From contig DBDN01000046.1 of the NCBI GenBank assembly GCA_002293615.1, positions 1,727 to 9,629 on the forward strand: DNA of 7,903 bases. The letters are read 5' to 3'. Source of the DNA: Betaproteobacteria bacterium UBA931. GTDB taxonomy: Bacteria > Pseudomonadota > Gammaproteobacteria > Burkholderiales > Casimicrobiaceae. This document shows positions 6,819 through 7,903 of this stretch, piece after piece. The stretch's first letter is position 1; each line of letters opens with the position of its first letter. The notes beneath the pieces are model-generated. The model saw only the letters and a program-made list of their open reading frames with translations, made no database searches and was not told where the DNA came from. The translations under genes and the position numbers were made by a program.

Positions 6819-7486
6819 GGGGCTTCGTTATTGTCGCGGCACTCGACAGTCTGTACGCGGCTGTTGGGGAAACGCGACGCGGTTTCGGTAAGCGATTCGA
6901 TCAATTCCTGCGCGACGTCGTTGATTTCAAAAAATACGGCGGAAGTGCCGCGCGGAGTGATCTGGGCATTGTCAATATTGACACGGCCAAGTTCATTAAG
7001 TCGCGTTTGTGCTCCTTCCTTGGCGCTGAATATGCCGAGCGATAAAACGAAGCTTCCTTGCACTTCGAGTACCGAAATATCGGTAATACCTTTGGCTTTC
7101 AATGACGAGGCGGCATTGTCGGCGCTTTGCCGGGATGAAAAACCGTCGATGTTGACCCACCATGAAGTGATTTGTATGACCCGTAGCGTTTCGCGGTAAG
7201 TATGCATGCCAAGGTTGGAAAGCGCGGTTTTCGCGTTATTGTTAAAACTTTCGCTGACCGGTCCCCATTCGATGCAGGCAAGGGTATCGGGAATAGGCAT
7301 GGTATTGTTAGCGGCCTGTGCTTCTTGCGGTGCGCCGGAGGGCGGCCGGTCGTCGCCGCGCACCAGCATGATGTAGTCTTCGGCCAGAGGCGGCGGTAAC
7401 GGTTCAAAAACTTCTTTGCCGCTATTGCGCGAAAGGAACGCGATCACGTTCAGGCACAACAGGAAAAGTAATAAAAAGCGCAACAT
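6815..7486 (-). CDS. Membrane-anchored SPOR-domain-like protein
   Basis: This is a 223-residue protein with one N-terminal hydrophobic segment (about residues 3-18, LRFLLLFLLCLNVIAFL) followed by a proline-rich stretch, so it is probably a bitopic inner membrane protein with its bulk in the periplasm. There is no lipobox: the residue before Cys11 is Leu. A CIEWGPV motif at 71-77 is followed by a region (about 105-185) whose pattern, WWVNIDGFSSRQSADNAASSLK then SFVLSLGIFSAKEGAQTRLNEL, resembles a SPOR domain, the fold that binds denuded peptidoglycan at division sites. Two cysteines outside the core, Cys71 and Cys216, could pair in the periplasm. Betaproteobacterial coaX genes are often followed by a SPOR-type gene, which supports the call. 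Its start lies 5 bp past the coaX stop and its end overlaps metH1, so it sits inside an operon. The molecular role is not known to me, and the domain assignment is from pattern, not a search. Confidence 0.75.
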   Translation of the reverse strand: MLRFLLLFLLCLNVIAFLSRNSGKEVFEPLPPPLAEDYIMLVRGDDRPPSGAPQEAQAANNTMPIPDTLACIEWGPVSESFNNNAKTALSNLGMHTYRETLRVIQITSWWVNIDGFSSRQSADNAASSLKAKGITDISVLEVQGSFVLSLGIFSAKEGAQTRLNELGRVNIDNAQITPRGTSAVFFEINDVAQELIESLTETASRFPNSRVQTVECRDNNEAP

Positions 7487-7491
7487 GCCAA

Positions 7492-7903
7492 TCAGTCAAA
7501 TACGATATAAGGGTTGATAGCGTCCGGGAACAAGTCGTTTTGAATGTCATTTTGACGTTGTCCCAGCGTCATCGTCATGATGCCTTCGAGAACGAGATGT
7601 TTCGCGATGGTGGCATGCTCCGATAAATACGGACGCAATAACGCTGAATCGCCGCCGGTCAGGATCATGTGAATATTTTCTTCTGCGGTTTGTTCTTTGG
7701 CGGCAAGGCGCTTGCGCCAACTTTGAACAGCGCCCTGTATGGCGTCAACGGCGCCGGAGAAGATAGCATCGGCAGTGGACTGCGGGAAATCGGCGTAGTG
7801 ACCGACGGAAAGATGCAGTGTCAGCGCCGAAGTGCTTGCCGCCAGAATCGAGCGCATGCTCATGATGCCGGGGATAATTGCGCCGCCCAAAAAAATACCG
7901 TCG
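7492..7903 (-). CDS. coaX: Type III pantothenate kinase, C-terminal part (cut by window edge)
   Basis: CoaX phosphorylates pantothenate in the first step of coenzyme A synthesis, in the cytoplasm. Only the C-terminal half, about 137 residues of the usual 240-260, is inside the window; the frame runs open off the right edge. The visible part begins DGIFLGGAIIPG, the conserved DGxFxGGxIxPG block of type III kinases, and continues with FPQSTADAIFSGAV, ILTGGD (the ASKHA-fold glycine turn) and a closing LVLEGI, all typical of CoaX and absent from type I and II pantothenate kinases. A TTG at 7890 falls inside the DGIFLGG block and is not the real start. It is the first visible gene of the minus-strand cluster; birA is a common neighbour upstream in betaproteobacteria but cannot be seen. 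The stop is 5 bp before the SPOR gene start. Confidence 0.95.
   Translation of the reverse strand, partial: DGIFLGGAIIPGIMSMRSILAASTSALTLHLSVGHYADFPQSTADAIFSGAVDAIQGAVQSWRKRLAAKEQTAEENIHMILTGGDSALLRPYLSEHATIAKHLVLEGIMTMTLGQRQNDIQNDLFPDAINPYIVFD

Overview
The window is ordinary chromosomal DNA of a proteobacterium, most likely a betaproteobacterium. The evidence for that is the order ybeY-corC-lnt, the GYPDPY ending of YbeY, a SPOR-domain gene directly after coaX, and a methionine synthase divided into two genes. I cannot place it below class level from sequence alone. There are no RNA genes, insertion sequences, CRISPR arrays or phage genes that I can see.

Layout. The left third (to 2997) is a plus-strand cluster: ybeY (rRNA maturation endonuclease, 5' end at or beyond the window edge), corC/ybeX (soluble CBS-pair protein) and lnt (apolipoprotein N-acyltransferase). 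This is the known phoH-ybeY-corC-lnt type of cluster that joins RNA quality control with envelope lipoprotein maturation. The right two thirds (2989 to 7903) is a minus-strand cluster, read from right to left: coaX (type III pantothenate kinase, 5' end beyond the window), a small membrane-anchored SPOR-like protein, metH1 (homocysteine-binding barrel) and metH2 (folate, cobalamin and reactivation modules). The two clusters converge, and the stop codons of lnt and metH2 overlap by 9 bp, so no separate terminator fits between them.

Function. MetH1 and MetH2 together cover the whole of a classical cobalamin-dependent methionine synthase. All the catalytic signatures I looked for are present: three zinc cysteines in MetH1, and DxHxxG and RxxxGY in MetH2. 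The division falls exactly in the linker between the homocysteine and pterin barrels, so it looks like a working two-subunit enzyme and not a broken gene. CoaX supplies the first step of CoA synthesis. No direct biochemical link to MetH is visible beyond co-transcription.

Genes are tightly packed: a 5-bp gap between coaX and the SPOR gene, a 4-bp ATGA overlap between the SPOR gene and metH1, and 29 to 33 bp between the plus-strand genes. The one real gap is the very AT-rich spacer between metH1 and metH2 (about 113 bp). I found no undescribed system. The points most worth a second look are the metH split with its AT-rich spacer, the general lack of Shine-Dalgarno motifs, and a tiny possible leader ORF whose stop overlaps the lnt start.
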